A stretch of 64,000 bases of DNA, taken from NCBI GenBank assembly GCA_038148375.1, contig JAYQVH010000003.1, positions 1-64,000 on the forward strand, in the 5' to 3' direction. Positions 42,730 to 50,894 of the stretch are shown piece by piece. The notes under the pieces are model-generated. The model saw nothing but the letters and a program-made list of their open reading frames with translations, had not been told where the DNA came from and ran no database searches. Each line of letters begins with the position of its first letter. The stretch's first letter is position 1. Source of the DNA: CAWUEX02 sp038148375 (GTDB lineage Bacteria; Pseudomonadota; Alphaproteobacteria; Rhodospirillales; Rhodospirillaceae). Position numbers and translations under genes: made by a program.

Positions 42730-43818
42730 GTGCGCCTGAAGCCCGCAGCGGGGCGGCGTCAGCTCAACCCCTTCTCCCTGGCCTTCCTCGACATCATGTC
42801 GTGCGGACTGGGCGCGGTGATTCTCGTTTTTCTGCTGATCAAACATGCCGATGAGACCGTGCCGCGGACTCAAGGCGTGATCGTTGCCGACATCGAGATC
42901 GAACGCGCCACGGCGGAGGGCCTGCGCGACCGCAAATCGACCCTTGAGGCAACGCTGGCGGACCGGGCGCGGGCGCGTGCCGAAATCGACGCAGAGATCG
43001 ACCAGGCGCGCGCCGCTACTGCCGAAGCCGAACGCGCCCTGGCCGACATCAGCGCGGAGATCGCCGACGTGCGCGCCGATACGCCGGCGGTACCGGACGA
43101 CGCGGCGAACGCGGTCTTGAACATCGAAGCGGAAGGCAACCGCAACTACCTCATAGGCCTGAAGGTCGAGGGCCAACGCATCGCCATTCTGCTCGATACC
43201 TCCGCCAGCATGCTGGCGGAGCGCATCGTCGATATTCTGCGTCTGCGCAATTCATCGCCCGCGACTCAGCGCACCGCGCCGAAATGGGCCTGGGGGCGCA
43301 ATGTCACCGAGTGGCTGGCCGCACGGGTGCCGTCGCGCAGCGACGTGCGCGTGATGACTTTCAGTACGGACACCGTCGATCACAGCGCCGGGCGGCGATG
43401 GATGAGCGCGCGCGCGACACCGGAACTGTCCGCCGCGGTCGCCAGCGCCATCAACACTGCTCCGTTGGGCGGTACCAACCTGGAGCAGGCGCTTGACGCC
43501 GTCGCCGCGCTGAGCCCGGCACCGGACACGGTGTATCTGATCACCGACGGCCTGCCGACCCTGCACGGCGACATCGGCACCTTCGATCTCGACAACATCA
43601 CCAGCTGCTTCCGCTCGAACCGCAACACCGTAACGCCGAAGTGCCGCGGCGAGTTCTTCACCCGCGCGATGAAGAAGTTCTACCGGCGCGCGCCAGACAT
43701 GAAGGTCAACGTCGTGCTGCTGCCGATCGAAGGCGATCCGGAAGCGGCGATGGCCTATTGGCTGCTGGCCAACCAGAACGGCGGCACACTGCTGAGCCCG
43801 CGGGAGGGCTGGCCATGA
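42730..43818 (+). CDS. Membrane-anchored VWA protein A (putative stator B subunit)
   Basis: The GTG start at 42730, three bases after the channel gene, gives 362 residues. The N-terminus PFSLAFLDIMSCGLGAVIL begins a single transmembrane helix (~15-37) with Asp near its cytoplasmic end, as in MotB/ExbD. A coiled coil (~55-115) leads to a periplasmic von Willebrand factor A domain (~150-355). The metal-ion adhesion site is complete: DTSAS at ~155, Thr in LGGTNLEQ, and Asp in YLITDGLP. It overlaps the next VWA gene (ATGA). It probably contributes the ion-binding Asp to the channel and binds a ligand with its VWA domain. Confidence 0.85.
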   Translation: MRLKPAAGRRQLNPFSLAFLDIMSCGLGAVILVFLLIKHADETVPRTQGVIVADIEIERATAEGLRDRKSTLEATLADRARARAEIDAEIDQARAATAEAERALADISAEIADVRADTPAVPDDAANAVLNIEAEGNRNYLIGLKVEGQRIAILLDTSASMLAERIVDILRLRNSSPATQRTAPKWAWGRNVTEWLAARVPSRSDVRVMTFSTDTVDHSAGRRWMSARATPELSAAVASAINTAPLGGTNLEQALDAVAALSPAPDTVYLITDGLPTLHGDIGTFDLDNITSCFRSNRNTVTPKCRGEFFTRAMKKFYRRAPDMKVNVVLLPIEGDPEAAMAYWLLANQNGGTLLSPREGWP

Positions 43819-44801
43819 GGACGGCCCGGACGAAACGCGCGCAGGCGGAAATCTTCAGTCTGTCGTTCCTCGACATCATCGCCTGCGGCTTCGGCGCCAT
43901 CGTGCTACTGCTGCTGATCACGAAGTCCGGCGCCCCACCGGACGTGCCCGAACCGGAGCCGGCGGCGGACATGCGCGATCTGTTCGCGCAGATGAACACC
44001 ACAGACCGTCTGCGCGCCGAGGTTGAGGACCTGCAGCAGCGCGTCGATGCGGGCGCAACGGCCCTGCGCGCGGCTCAATCGCAGCAGGCGCAGGCGAACC
44101 AGGAGCGCCAGACGGCGCTGTCGCGGTTGGAGATCGCGCAGCGCACGCTGAGCGATGTCGAGACGGCGCGTCAGACCCTGACAGCGCAGATGCGCCGCAC
44201 CCTCTCCGACAACGCCCAGGACGAAGATGTCGGCGGCATTCCGGTCGAGAGCGAATACGTCATCTTCATTGTCGATACCTCGGGCAGCATGAAGCAGATC
44301 TGGGCGAAGGTGATTCAGCAGATCGCGAATGTGCTCGACATTCACCCGACGGTGAAAGGCTTTCAGGTGATGAATGATCAGGGTTCCTACCTGTTCGACG
44401 GCTACCGCCGGCGCTGGATGCCGGACACCCCGGCGATGCGCAAAGGCGCGCTGGACTTGATGCGCGCTTGGAACGATTTCTCGAGCAGCGATCCGGTGCC
44501 GGGCATCCGCTCGGCGATCCAGGCGTTCTACGATCCGGACAAACGCATCAGCCTGTTCGTCTTCGGCGACGAGTTCAGCGGCGACTCGGTCGAGGCGACG
44601 GTGCGCATGATCGACACGCTCAACCGCCCGGACGCAAAAGGCGAACGCCTGGTGCAGATACACGCGGTGGGGTTCTTGAGCGACTACTCGCTGTCGTCCG
44701 GCACCGGCGCGCGCTACGCCCAGCTGATGCGCGAGGTCACCCGGCGCAACAACGGCACGTTCATCGCCCTGCCCTACGACACACCGATCTCGCTGCGCTG
44801 A
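43815..44801 (+). CDS. Membrane-anchored VWA protein B (putative second stator B subunit)
   Basis: The ATG at 43815 overlaps the previous stop by four bases; a longer upstream frame would lie inside VWA protein A. The 328-residue protein has the same N-terminal motif (IFSLSFLDIIACGFGAIVL), one transmembrane helix (~13-36), a coiled coil (~55-120) and a VWA domain (~148-320) with DTSGS at ~153-158 and Asp in LFVFGDEFSG. The usual Thr of the adhesion site is not obvious (SSDPVPGI), so metal binding may be weaker. The pair with protein A suggests a heterodimer inside the five-subunit channel. It is the last gene of the operon. Confidence 0.83.
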   Translation: MRTARTKRAQAEIFSLSFLDIIACGFGAIVLLLLITKSGAPPDVPEPEPAADMRDLFAQMNTTDRLRAEVEDLQQRVDAGATALRAAQSQQAQANQERQTALSRLEIAQRTLSDVETARQTLTAQMRRTLSDNAQDEDVGGIPVESEYVIFIVDTSGSMKQIWAKVIQQIANVLDIHPTVKGFQVMNDQGSYLFDGYRRRWMPDTPAMRKGALDLMRAWNDFSSSDPVPGIRSAIQAFYDPDKRISLFVFGDEFSGDSVEATVRMIDTLNRPDAKGERLVQIHAVGFLSDYSLSSGTGARYAQLMREVTRRNNGTFIALPYDTPISLR

Positions 44802-44803
44802 CC

Positions 44804-44828
44804 GGGCCCGGAAAAAGTATCCGGCCCC
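44804..44828 (+). terminator. GC-rich stem-loop after the VWA operon
   Basis: GGGCCCGGA (44804-44812) pairs with TCCGGCCCC (44820-44828) at eight of nine positions, with a seven-base A-rich loop. It starts three bases after the VWA-B stop. There is no T tract, so it is a weak terminator candidate or an mRNA-stabilising hairpin. Confidence 0.4.
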
Positions 44829-44841
44829 AAAGCGCGCGGAA

Positions 44842-44935
44842 CGAGCCCATGCACGGGCGCGTCCGCGCCCTTGGAAACCTGTTTTCTTCAATCAATTCAA
44901 TACCTTGGGATTTTATACCTTCGAGCCCATGCACG
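44842..44935. repeat. Two copies of a 14-base direct repeat
   Basis: CGAGCCCATGCACG is at 44842-44855 and again at 44922-44935, start-to-start distance 80 bases. Both are in the gene-free stretch upstream of the methyltransferase at 45113. Protein-binding or chance; not decidable here. Confidence 0.35.
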
Positions 44936-45112
44936 CCATAAGCCTTTGAAAACGCAGTGCTTTTTAAGTCCCTTTCCGGCCCGTCGCCGGCGGCCATTTA
45001 ACCGTGGTGCGAGCGTTTCCGTGCTCCCCCTAAACCTTGGGCACCCGACACACGTAGACAGAACACACAGAAACGCCACCCGGACCGCCGGAGCCGATCA
45101 GGGAGACCACCG

Positions 45113-46294
45113 ATGCCCGACGAGCAATTCGAACATGGAATGATGACCCGGCGCAGCCACGACGAGGCCGAGCGGCAGGCCAACGTACGTACGCTGCGCC
45201 AGAAGGTGTTGACCAAGCTGGCCGCCGGTAGCCGCGAAATGTTCTACCGCGACATCGCACCGGCCTACGAAAAGCAGCACGGCAAGCCGTTGGACGACTA
45301 CCGCGAGATCCGCCAGGAAATGCTCAAGGGCAACTACATGAAGTTTCAGATGGGCTTCCACCGCGTTGTCCAGGAACTGATGTGGGAGGCCCTGGTGCCG
45401 CCGGTGGAACAACAACTGCCGGAGCTGATCGACAAGTCCAAGGAGCTTGACCGGAACCTCGGCACGCTGGAGCTGGACCCTGACCTGGAACTGCCCCGCT
45501 ACATCACCGCCGTGGACATTCACTGCCAGCCGGGCGGCTTCACCGCCGATCACTGCGACGGCGACATTGCCGCCGGAGCGATCTACGACCGCGCCATTCA
45601 CATCTACAACTCACGCGGCGGCGGCATGACCGACATGGCCGGCCGCGCCATCTGCGCCTACCTGGATGAAATCTTCCCGGACCTGAAGCCGAAGCGCATT
45701 CTCGACATGGGCTGCACCGTCGGCCACAGCACCATGGCCTATGCGCGGCGCTGGCCGGAGGCCGAGCTGCACGCCATCGACGTCGGCCCGGCTCTGCTGC
45801 GCTACGCCCATGCCCGCGCCGAAGCCCTGGGCCATGCCGTGCACTTCTCGCAGCAGTCCGCCGAGCACACCAAGTTCGAGGATGCGAGCCTCGATCTCAT
45901 CACCTCGAACATTCTGGCGCACGAGACCTCGACCAAAGCCTGGCCGCAGATCATCAAGGAATGCCATCGCCTGCTTAAACCGGGCGGCGTGATGATCCAT
46001 GCCGACCTGCCGCAGCTGGACGAGGTCGACCCCTACCGCCAGTTCATCTACACCAACGAGACCCACTACAATAACGAGCCGTTCTGGACCAAGTACCGCA
46101 CGCTGGACCTGCGCAAGGTCGCGACCGACGCGGGCTTTACGCCGGACAACGTCATCCGCGATTTCTCCAACGTCAAAGGCGGACGCGACCGCGCCAAGAT
46201 CGACGTCGCGGTGGAACATTCGCGCGGCCTCGGCCACGGCGCGCCGCCGGGCTCGCCGCTGGGCACGGCCTTCCTGGTCGGCATCAAAGAGTAG
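45113..46294 (+). CDS. Class I SAM-dependent methyltransferase (paralogue of 402-1643)
   Basis: This 393-residue protein resembles the methyltransferase at the left of the window in layout: a ~195-residue N-terminal helical domain with the conserved segment EIRQEMLKGNYMKFQMGFHR, then a Rossmann domain with motif I ILDMGCTVGHSTM, acidic strand end HAIDVG, HETSTKAW, and LLKPGGVMIHADLPQ. The two share the HETSTKA and EPFW phrases, so they form a specific family with the same kind of acceptor. AGGGAG upstream supports the ATG. The next gene, 32 bases on, is likely co-transcribed. Acceptor unknown. Confidence 0.85.
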   Translation: MPDEQFEHGMMTRRSHDEAERQANVRTLRQKVLTKLAAGSREMFYRDIAPAYEKQHGKPLDDYREIRQEMLKGNYMKFQMGFHRVVQELMWEALVPPVEQQLPELIDKSKELDRNLGTLELDPDLELPRYITAVDIHCQPGGFTADHCDGDIAAGAIYDRAIHIYNSRGGGMTDMAGRAICAYLDEIFPDLKPKRILDMGCTVGHSTMAYARRWPEAELHAIDVGPALLRYAHARAEALGHAVHFSQQSAEHTKFEDASLDLITSNILAHETSTKAWPQIIKECHRLLKPGGVMIHADLPQLDEVDPYRQFIYTNETHYNNEPFWTKYRTLDLRKVATDAGFTPDNVIRDFSNVKGGRDRAKIDVAVEHSRGLGHGAPPGSPLGTAFLVGIKE

Positions 46295-46326
46295 AGAATA
46301 GAACGAGGAAGACAGGAACGCATGCC

Positions 46327-46668
46327 ATGAACGCAGACTCAAAAGTCACCCTGCCGCGCGTCGCCAAAGGCCCGCGCCCGATGATGTTCGAGGACGAGGC
46401 CAACGACATTCTGTTGTCGATGAACGTCTCGCTGCTCAACGAACTGACGGTGACGCGCCAGCGCCTCGACGCTTTGGAGCGGGTGTTGGAGAAAAAGGGC
46501 CTGGTCGATCAGGCCGAGGTCAACGGCTTCACACCCGACGACGCGGCTGCCGACGAACGCGATGCGTTACGCACCGAAATCAGCGAGCGGGTGATGTACC
46601 TGCTGCTGCACCAGGCCGAGCGCGCCGAACGCGAGCTGTCCGACAAGGACGCGGAGGACGAGGTTTAA
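46327..46668 (+). CDS. Hypothetical small coiled-coil protein
   Basis: A 113-residue acidic protein with no signal peptide. The middle (~27-55) is a predicted coiled coil (SLLNELTVTRQRLDALERVL) and the C-terminus (~77-110) is helical and highly charged (LLLHQAERAERELSDKDAED). It follows the methyltransferase by 32 bases. It could be a subunit or chaperone of that enzyme; no family recognised. Confidence 0.65.
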   Translation: MNADSKVTLPRVAKGPRPMMFEDEANDILLSMNVSLLNELTVTRQRLDALERVLEKKGLVDQAEVNGFTPDDAAADERDALRTEISERVMYLLLHQAERAERELSDKDAEDEV

Positions 46669-46755
46669 TTCGACCTTCGGTCGCGGGCGCGTAGCCAACG
46701 CCTTCAAGCCGCATAAGAATAAGTCTCAGTAGCTTCCGCTTCACCCGCCAGAGTA

Positions 46756-46796
46756 TTGACCCATATCAACGCGCGGAGCCATGAACACGCGATAAT
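46756..46796 (+). promoter_or_regulatory. FNR-type box plus -10 element for the porin-cyclase operon
   Basis: TTGACCCATATCAA at 46756-46769 matches the FNR/Anr/FixK consensus TTGAT-N4-ATCAA in nine of ten defined positions. A GATAAT at 46791-46796 is a good -10 hexamer. A start of transcription at about 46803 would put the box centre at about -40.5, essentially the -41.5 of class II FNR/CRP-type activation. No matching -35 is needed at such promoters. The gene at 46829 and the two after it would be under oxygen- or redox-dependent activation. No FNR gene is present in the window. Confidence 0.55.
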
Positions 46797-46828
46797 GCCC
46801 CAAGGTAAGGTTTCCGAGGGCAGGCGGC

Positions 46829-47881
46829 GTGATCCACATGGACGGGCGCAAACACAGAGCTGTGGCCAGTGTGCTGGGCCTACTCGCCTGCGCGCTGCCC
46901 GCATCCTCCCAGGCACAAACCGACGGCTACATTCTCGGCCAGGGCGTCAACGCCGGGCCGTTCAACATTGCCGGTTACGCCACCATCGAAGCGGAAGCGA
47001 AAAAAGGCGAGGACGCCGGCCTTCTGATCGACGACCTCAGTCTTTTTGTGAAGGGGTCGGTCAACAGCATGATCAATCCCTTCCTGGAATTGGAAATCGC
47101 CGAGGCGGATTTGTGGTTCGAGGGCGACCCGCCGCTGAAAGACCCGGACCCGCGGCTCGATATCGAGCGCCTGTACAACGATTTCATTTTCGGGGAACAC
47201 GCCACGGTGCGCGCCGGCAAGATGCTGGCCCCGGTGGGCGAATGGAACCTGATTCACGCCGGGCCGCTGGTGTGGACGACGACCCGCCCGCTGACGACCT
47301 ATCGCAACTTCCCCGAATTCGTCACTGGCGTGTCATTCATCTCCGAGAACATCGGTGAAAACCAATTGCGGCTGGAAGGCTATTGGCAGCCGGCCGGGGA
47401 CCTCGACCCGCCGCCGGCTGACGCGCTGTACCGGTTTGAAAATACGATGGGTTTCCAGGCCGAACTGCCGCTCGGGCTGACCGACAAAATCGGCTTGTCG
47501 ATCCAGCACGCGGACCTGAAACGCACGCAGGAAAGCCAGCTGCTGATCGGGCTCAATGGCCGCTTCACCTTCGACCGGCTGGAGCTGGAAACCGAGATGT
47601 CATGGACATCGATTGCAAACCCACTGCCGGGCCGTGTGCGCGACAGCGAATTCGGTGGATACATCCAGGGTGCGTACGAGGTCTTCACCAATTGGTTCGC
47701 GGTCGGGCGGGCGGAGGTGTTTAAAGACCGCAACGTCCAGAAGACGTCGCGCAATTTCGTCTTCGGCGTCAATTACCGCCCGAACCCGGCAATCGCGTGG
47801 AAACTCGAATACGTCGAGCAAAGCGGCGCGGACCTGGGCATCTCATCCGGCGTCATTGCGTCGTTCAACGTCCTGTTCTGA
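46829..47881 (+). CDS. Porin-like outer-membrane beta-barrel protein
   Basis: GAGGG at 46816-46820 fits the GTG at 46829 (an ATG at 46838 is possible). The 350-residue product has a signal peptide (cleaved near SQAQ at ~30). Alternating amphipathic strands follow, with Tyr/Trp at strand ends and a C-terminal strand ending SFNVLF, the aromatic terminus recognised by the BAM machinery. Fragments such as FGEHATVRAGKMLAPVGEWN resemble the region of OprO/phosphate-porin-like or 'OprP-type' proteins where strand S5 to the constriction loop lies. With a PstS-like gene 12 bases downstream, anion uptake is a reasonable guess. Confidence 0.72.
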   Translation: MIHMDGRKHRAVASVLGLLACALPASSQAQTDGYILGQGVNAGPFNIAGYATIEAEAKKGEDAGLLIDDLSLFVKGSVNSMINPFLELEIAEADLWFEGDPPLKDPDPRLDIERLYNDFIFGEHATVRAGKMLAPVGEWNLIHAGPLVWTTTRPLTTYRNFPEFVTGVSFISENIGENQLRLEGYWQPAGDLDPPPADALYRFENTMGFQAELPLGLTDKIGLSIQHADLKRTQESQLLIGLNGRFTFDRLELETEMSWTSIANPLPGRVRDSEFGGYIQGAYEVFTNWFAVGRAEVFKDRNVQKTSRNFVFGVNYRPNPAIAWKLEYVEQSGADLGISSGVIASFNVLF

Positions 47882-47893
47882 CCGATACGCGCC

Positions 47894-48307
47894 GTGCTTG
47901 CCGCCGCTGTGTTGCTGCTGACGCCCTGCGCGGACAGCGCGGCCGCACGCACGGTTTATGTAATCGCGAATTCCAGCACGCCGGTGTCCGAGTTGTCGCG
48001 CGAAGACATCGAAAAAATTTATCTGCTGCGCCAGCAGTTCTGGCCCGACGGCAAGGCGGTGGTGCCGGTAAACCGCGACGCCGCCAGCGACCTGCGGGCG
48101 TTTTTTTCCGACATCGTTCTCAAGCAATCGCCGCGCTCGCTCAGCACCTATTGGAACCAAATGCACTTCCGCGGCAAATCTCCGCCGGTGGTGCAGGGAT
48201 CGAGCCAGTCCGTCGTCGCGTTCGTGCGTAATGTGCCCGGCGCCATCGGCTACGTCGACGACCTGTCCGGTCTCGGCGATCTTAAAATCCTGGCGGAGCT
48301 GCCGTGA
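47894..48307 (+). CDS. Exported PstS-like substrate-binding protein, short
   Basis: The GTG start at 47894 gives a 137-residue product with a signal peptide (LAAAVLLLTPCADSAAA). The remainder resembles one lobe of a phosphate-binding-protein fold: YVIANSSTPVSELSREDIEKIY, then GKAVVPVNRDAASDLRAFF and QSVVAFVRNVPGAIGYVDDL, all common in PstS-like proteins. It is about half the normal length, so it is a compact single-domain relative, not a transporter subunit. It overlaps the cyclase start and probably works with that membrane enzyme as a periplasmic sensor partner. Confidence 0.72.
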   Translation: MLAAAVLLLTPCADSAAARTVYVIANSSTPVSELSREDIEKIYLLRQQFWPDGKAVVPVNRDAASDLRAFFSDIVLKQSPRSLSTYWNQMHFRGKSPPVVQGSSQSVVAFVRNVPGAIGYVDDLSGLGDLKILAELP

Positions 48308-50268
48308 TGGCCTGGCTGTCGTCTTCGATTGCGCGGCGGCTGCTGGTGGCGTTCGTTGCCATTTTCGCCGTGACCTACATCACCACCGCCGCCGTTGTTT
48401 TCACCAGCGTCAGATCGTCCATCGTTGAGGCCCAGGGCAGTGCGCTGCAGTCCGTCGCCGATCAGCGTCTTTCAGCGATTGGTGACGCATTGAATGCGCT
48501 TGCCACCAATCTGCTCGCATGGGCGCGACTGGATGTGATGAACGACATCCCTGCCGGCGACATCGACAAGCGCATCGCGTCTTCTTTGGAAGACTTGAAA
48601 AGCAACTACGGCCTGAGCGGCGACATATACGTGTTTGATTCTGAAGGCGTGCTGGTCGCGTCGTCGCGCCTGGCACTTGAGAGTTCCAGCGAACCGCTGC
48701 CGCCGTCCTGGCAACCCGGGCCGGACGGCCTCACCTTTATCGACAAAACGCTCAACCCGTTCGAAAGCGAGGCCGGAGTCGCCCTGTCCCTGCCGGTGTA
48801 CGCATCCTTCGCCGCCGATTTCCGCCTGGGCACGTTGGTCGCCACCGTGCCTTGGCCTTCTGTCGCCGCATATCTGACCGGGGACGACTCCCACGCGTTT
48901 TTGTTCAATCGCGGTCAACGCCTGATCACGGCGGCCTACGCACTCACGGACATCCCGGAGGGTACCATCGACGCGGCCTCCCTTGAAGAGAGACGGTTGA
49001 CGCTCGCCGACGGGCCCCACGTCGCGGGGTATTCTACTCAGACCATTGCGCTGGCGCCGGATTGGCAGGTCGTGGTCTTGCGCGACCTCGATACCATCGA
49101 CGAGCCGGTCGACCGGGTAGCGTTTCAGCTGGCCGGACTGGGCGCGGCCCTGGCCATACCCATCGTGCTGCTGATCTTCTGGGTGTCACGGCGGATCACC
49201 AATCCGATCCGGGAGCTCAAGACCGCGGTTGCCGGCATTACATCCTCCGGCGACCTGTCGGAGCGGGTGTCCGTTCACTCCCGGGACGAGCTTGGCGCGC
49301 TGGCATCGGCGTTCAACGAAATGGCCGGGTCGCTGCAGGTGGCCTCCGGCGACAGGGAACGCGCGCTGAGCGATCTGGAAGCGCTCAACCTGTCGTTGGA
49401 AAAGCGGGTGGCGGAGCGGACCAGCGATCTCGAATCCGCCAACAAGAAACTAGGAAACCTGTCGCAACAGCTGTCGCGCTATCTGTCACCGCAGATTTAT
49501 GAGTCGATTTTCCAGGGCAAGCAAACGGTAGAGATTTCGACCAAGCGCAAGGAGCTGACGGTGTTCTTCTCGGATATCAAGGACTTCACCGCAACCACCG
49601 AGGACTTGCAGCCGGAGGAACTCAACGCCCTACTCAACGACTACCTGACCAAGATGACCGAGATCGCTTTGGAACACGGCGCGACCATCGACAAATACGT
49701 CGGCGACGCGATGCTGGTGTTTTTCGGCGATCCGTCGACGAATGGCGTCGAAGCGGATGCCGTCGCCTGCGTGAAGATGGCGATCGCTATGCAGCGCCGC
49801 ATGGTCGATTTGCGGGCCAAATGGATCGACATGGGCTATTCGCGCCCGATCCACATGCGCATCGGCATCAACACCGGATATTGCAATGTCGGGAATTTCG
49901 GCAGCGACCTGCGCATGGATTACACCATCATCGGCGCGGAGGTGAATCTGGCCGCACGCCTGGAAAGCATCTGCGAGCCCGACGGCGTGATGATCTCAGG
50001 CCACACCTACCAGCTGGTGAAAAATGCCCTCGACGCGGAGCCGCAGGAGCCGATCCAGGTCAAAGGGATCTCCAAGCCGGTGACTCCGTACCGGGTGAAC
50101 GGCATTTTCGACGACCTGGACGAAGGCCGCACCTTCATCAGAAGCGATACAGACGACATGCGCCTGTTTGTCGATCTCAGGGATCTGTCGGACGAGCAGC
50201 GCCAGGAGATCGCCCGCGAACTGGAAGCCAAAGCGCAACTCGTCAGGACCAAACGGCCGGCGGGCTAG
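48307..50268 (+). CDS. Membrane adenylate cyclase, class III, with HAMP domain
   Basis: The 653-residue protein (GTG 48304 is an alternative start) has helix 1 at ~10-32, a periplasmic sensor domain (~35-272), helix 2 at ~275-295, HAMP at ~295-350, a coiled coil, and a class III cyclase domain at ~415-600. Metal-binding Asp423 (FFSDIKDF) and Asp467 (YVGDAM) are present. Purine-specifying Lys463 and Asp538 (MDYTIIG) are the ATP-type pair, so cAMP is the predicted product. It ends the porin/PstS-like operon, whose periplasmic protein is the likely input. Confidence 0.9.
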   Translation: MAWLSSSIARRLLVAFVAIFAVTYITTAAVVFTSVRSSIVEAQGSALQSVADQRLSAIGDALNALATNLLAWARLDVMNDIPAGDIDKRIASSLEDLKSNYGLSGDIYVFDSEGVLVASSRLALESSSEPLPPSWQPGPDGLTFIDKTLNPFESEAGVALSLPVYASFAADFRLGTLVATVPWPSVAAYLTGDDSHAFLFNRGQRLITAAYALTDIPEGTIDAASLEERRLTLADGPHVAGYSTQTIALAPDWQVVVLRDLDTIDEPVDRVAFQLAGLGAALAIPIVLLIFWVSRRITNPIRELKTAVAGITSSGDLSERVSVHSRDELGALASAFNEMAGSLQVASGDRERALSDLEALNLSLEKRVAERTSDLESANKKLGNLSQQLSRYLSPQIYESIFQGKQTVEISTKRKELTVFFSDIKDFTATTEDLQPEELNALLNDYLTKMTEIALEHGATIDKYVGDAMLVFFGDPSTNGVEADAVACVKMAIAMQRRMVDLRAKWIDMGYSRPIHMRIGINTGYCNVGNFGSDLRMDYTIIGAEVNLAARLESICEPDGVMISGHTYQLVKNALDAEPQEPIQVKGISKPVTPYRVNGIFDDLDEGRTFIRSDTDDMRLFVDLRDLSDEQRQEIARELEAKAQLVRTKRPAG

Positions 50269-50309
50269 TACGAGATCGATTTCAATACGGTGAGAAATCT
50301 CTTGCCCAC

Positions 50310-50328
50310 GTTTCTTCAGAAACTTTTT
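50310..50328 (+). terminator. Short hairpin with T tract after the cyclase gene
   Basis: GTTTC (50310-50314) and GAAAC (50319-50323) form a five-pair stem with loop TTCA, directly followed by TTTTT (50324-50328). It is 42 bases after the cyclase stop. The stem is short and AT-rich, so termination would be weak. Confidence 0.35.
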
Positions 50329-50332
50329 GTCT

Positions 50333-50421
50333 ACGTTTCTGCGAAACGTGGCGCGCCGGTTCGAACTTTGTTCGAACCATCTTTATTGAGAGGGCGGCCC
50401 ACGTTTCCGTTGGAAACGTGG
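50333..50421. repeat. Three palindromes next to tRNA-Arg
   Basis: Within 90 bases there are three perfect inverted repeats: ACGTTTC/GAAACGT (50333-50349), GGTTCGAAC/GTTCGAACC (50358-50378) and CCACGTTTCC/GGAAACGTGG (50399-50421). The first and third share CACGTTTC-type arms, and a half copy is at 50307-50314. The third overlaps the tRNA 3' CCA, so on the minus strand it would follow the tRNA as a hairpin and may set its 3' end. The second matches the tRNA T-loop sequence GGTTCGAA. Confidence 0.5.
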
Positions 50422-50495
50422 CGCGCCCGAGAAGATTCGAACTCCTAACCTCCTGATCCGTAGTCAGGTGCTCTATCCAGTTGAGCTACGGGCGC
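50419..50495 (-). tRNA. tRNA-Arg (anticodon ACG)
   Basis: On the minus strand the acceptor stem GCGCCCG (from 50495) pairs with CGGGCGC (50423-50429), followed by discriminator G (50422) and an encoded CCA (50421-50419), total 77 bases. The D arm is GCTC...GAGC, the anticodon arm CCTGA-CTACGGA-TCAGG with ACG at positions 34-36, and the T arm AGGAG-TTCGAAT-CTTCT. It reads CGU and, by inosine at position 34, CGC and CGA. Confidence 0.95.
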
Positions 50496-50894
50496 CCCAT
50501 CGCTGACGGGAGCGGATGTCCTACTCAACGTCTTTGGCTCTGTCTAGGGAAAATCCTGAAAAATTGGGCGGTTACGGGCAGGCCGTGCGCAATGCGCGGT
50601 GCGTGAACGCTGGCCGCACGGCCGCCGCACGCGGGCCGGCACGCCGGGAAAAGGCCGCAGCCGCGCGGCTGAGGCGGGTAAATCCGGCTTGTTCCCCTGT
50701 CGCACATTGCGTACACTCGCCGCTGGCAGGGGAAAAACCGAATTTTTGTTTCTGCCTCAACACCTTGGCGCCCCCCGTTGAGAGTCCGGGGCCGGTGGAA
50801 CGGGGTGTTGCATAACGAGTCGAAACGACAGACAGTCTGGCCGGGGCACAAACACAATGACGCCAGACCTGTCAGATTAGGGGGCAGACAAAGG
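50496..50894. other. Gene-free stretch between tRNA-Arg and a lipoprotein gene
   Basis: No supported gene was seen. A 99-codon plus-strand frame from 50516 has a residue composition unlike a real protein (Arg/Ala/Cys/Pro-rich, no binding site) and was rejected. The right end holds AAAGG before the lipoprotein ATG. No clear terminator or promoter could be picked; the left end should carry the tRNA promoter on the minus strand. Confidence 0.45.

Larger units (their letters stand above)
44802..45112. other. Gene-free stretch after the VWA operon
   Basis: Between the VWA operon and the second methyltransferase I found no supported gene. It holds the stem-loop at 44804-44828 and two copies of a 14-base direct repeat (see separate entries). 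The right end supplies AGGGAGACC, the ribosome binding site for the methyltransferase. A promoter for that gene should be here but I could not pick one with confidence. Confidence 0.5.

Noticed and set aside
41911..44801. Calling the channel locus a Zorya-type defence system
   Set aside because: There is no OmpA/MotB-type ZorB, no helicase or nuclease partner, and the VWA and PEGA genes do not occur in Zorya as known.
46756..46796. Treating TTGACC and GATAAT as an ordinary sigma70 promoter
   Set aside because: The spacing is 29 bases, far too long for -35 and -10; the FNR-box reading explains both parts.
48099..48112. T run as a terminator
   Set aside because: It lies inside the PstS-like coding sequence with no preceding hairpin.
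50516..50815. 99-codon plus-strand frame beside the tRNA
   Set aside because: No ribosome binding site, odd composition, and no recognisable feature.
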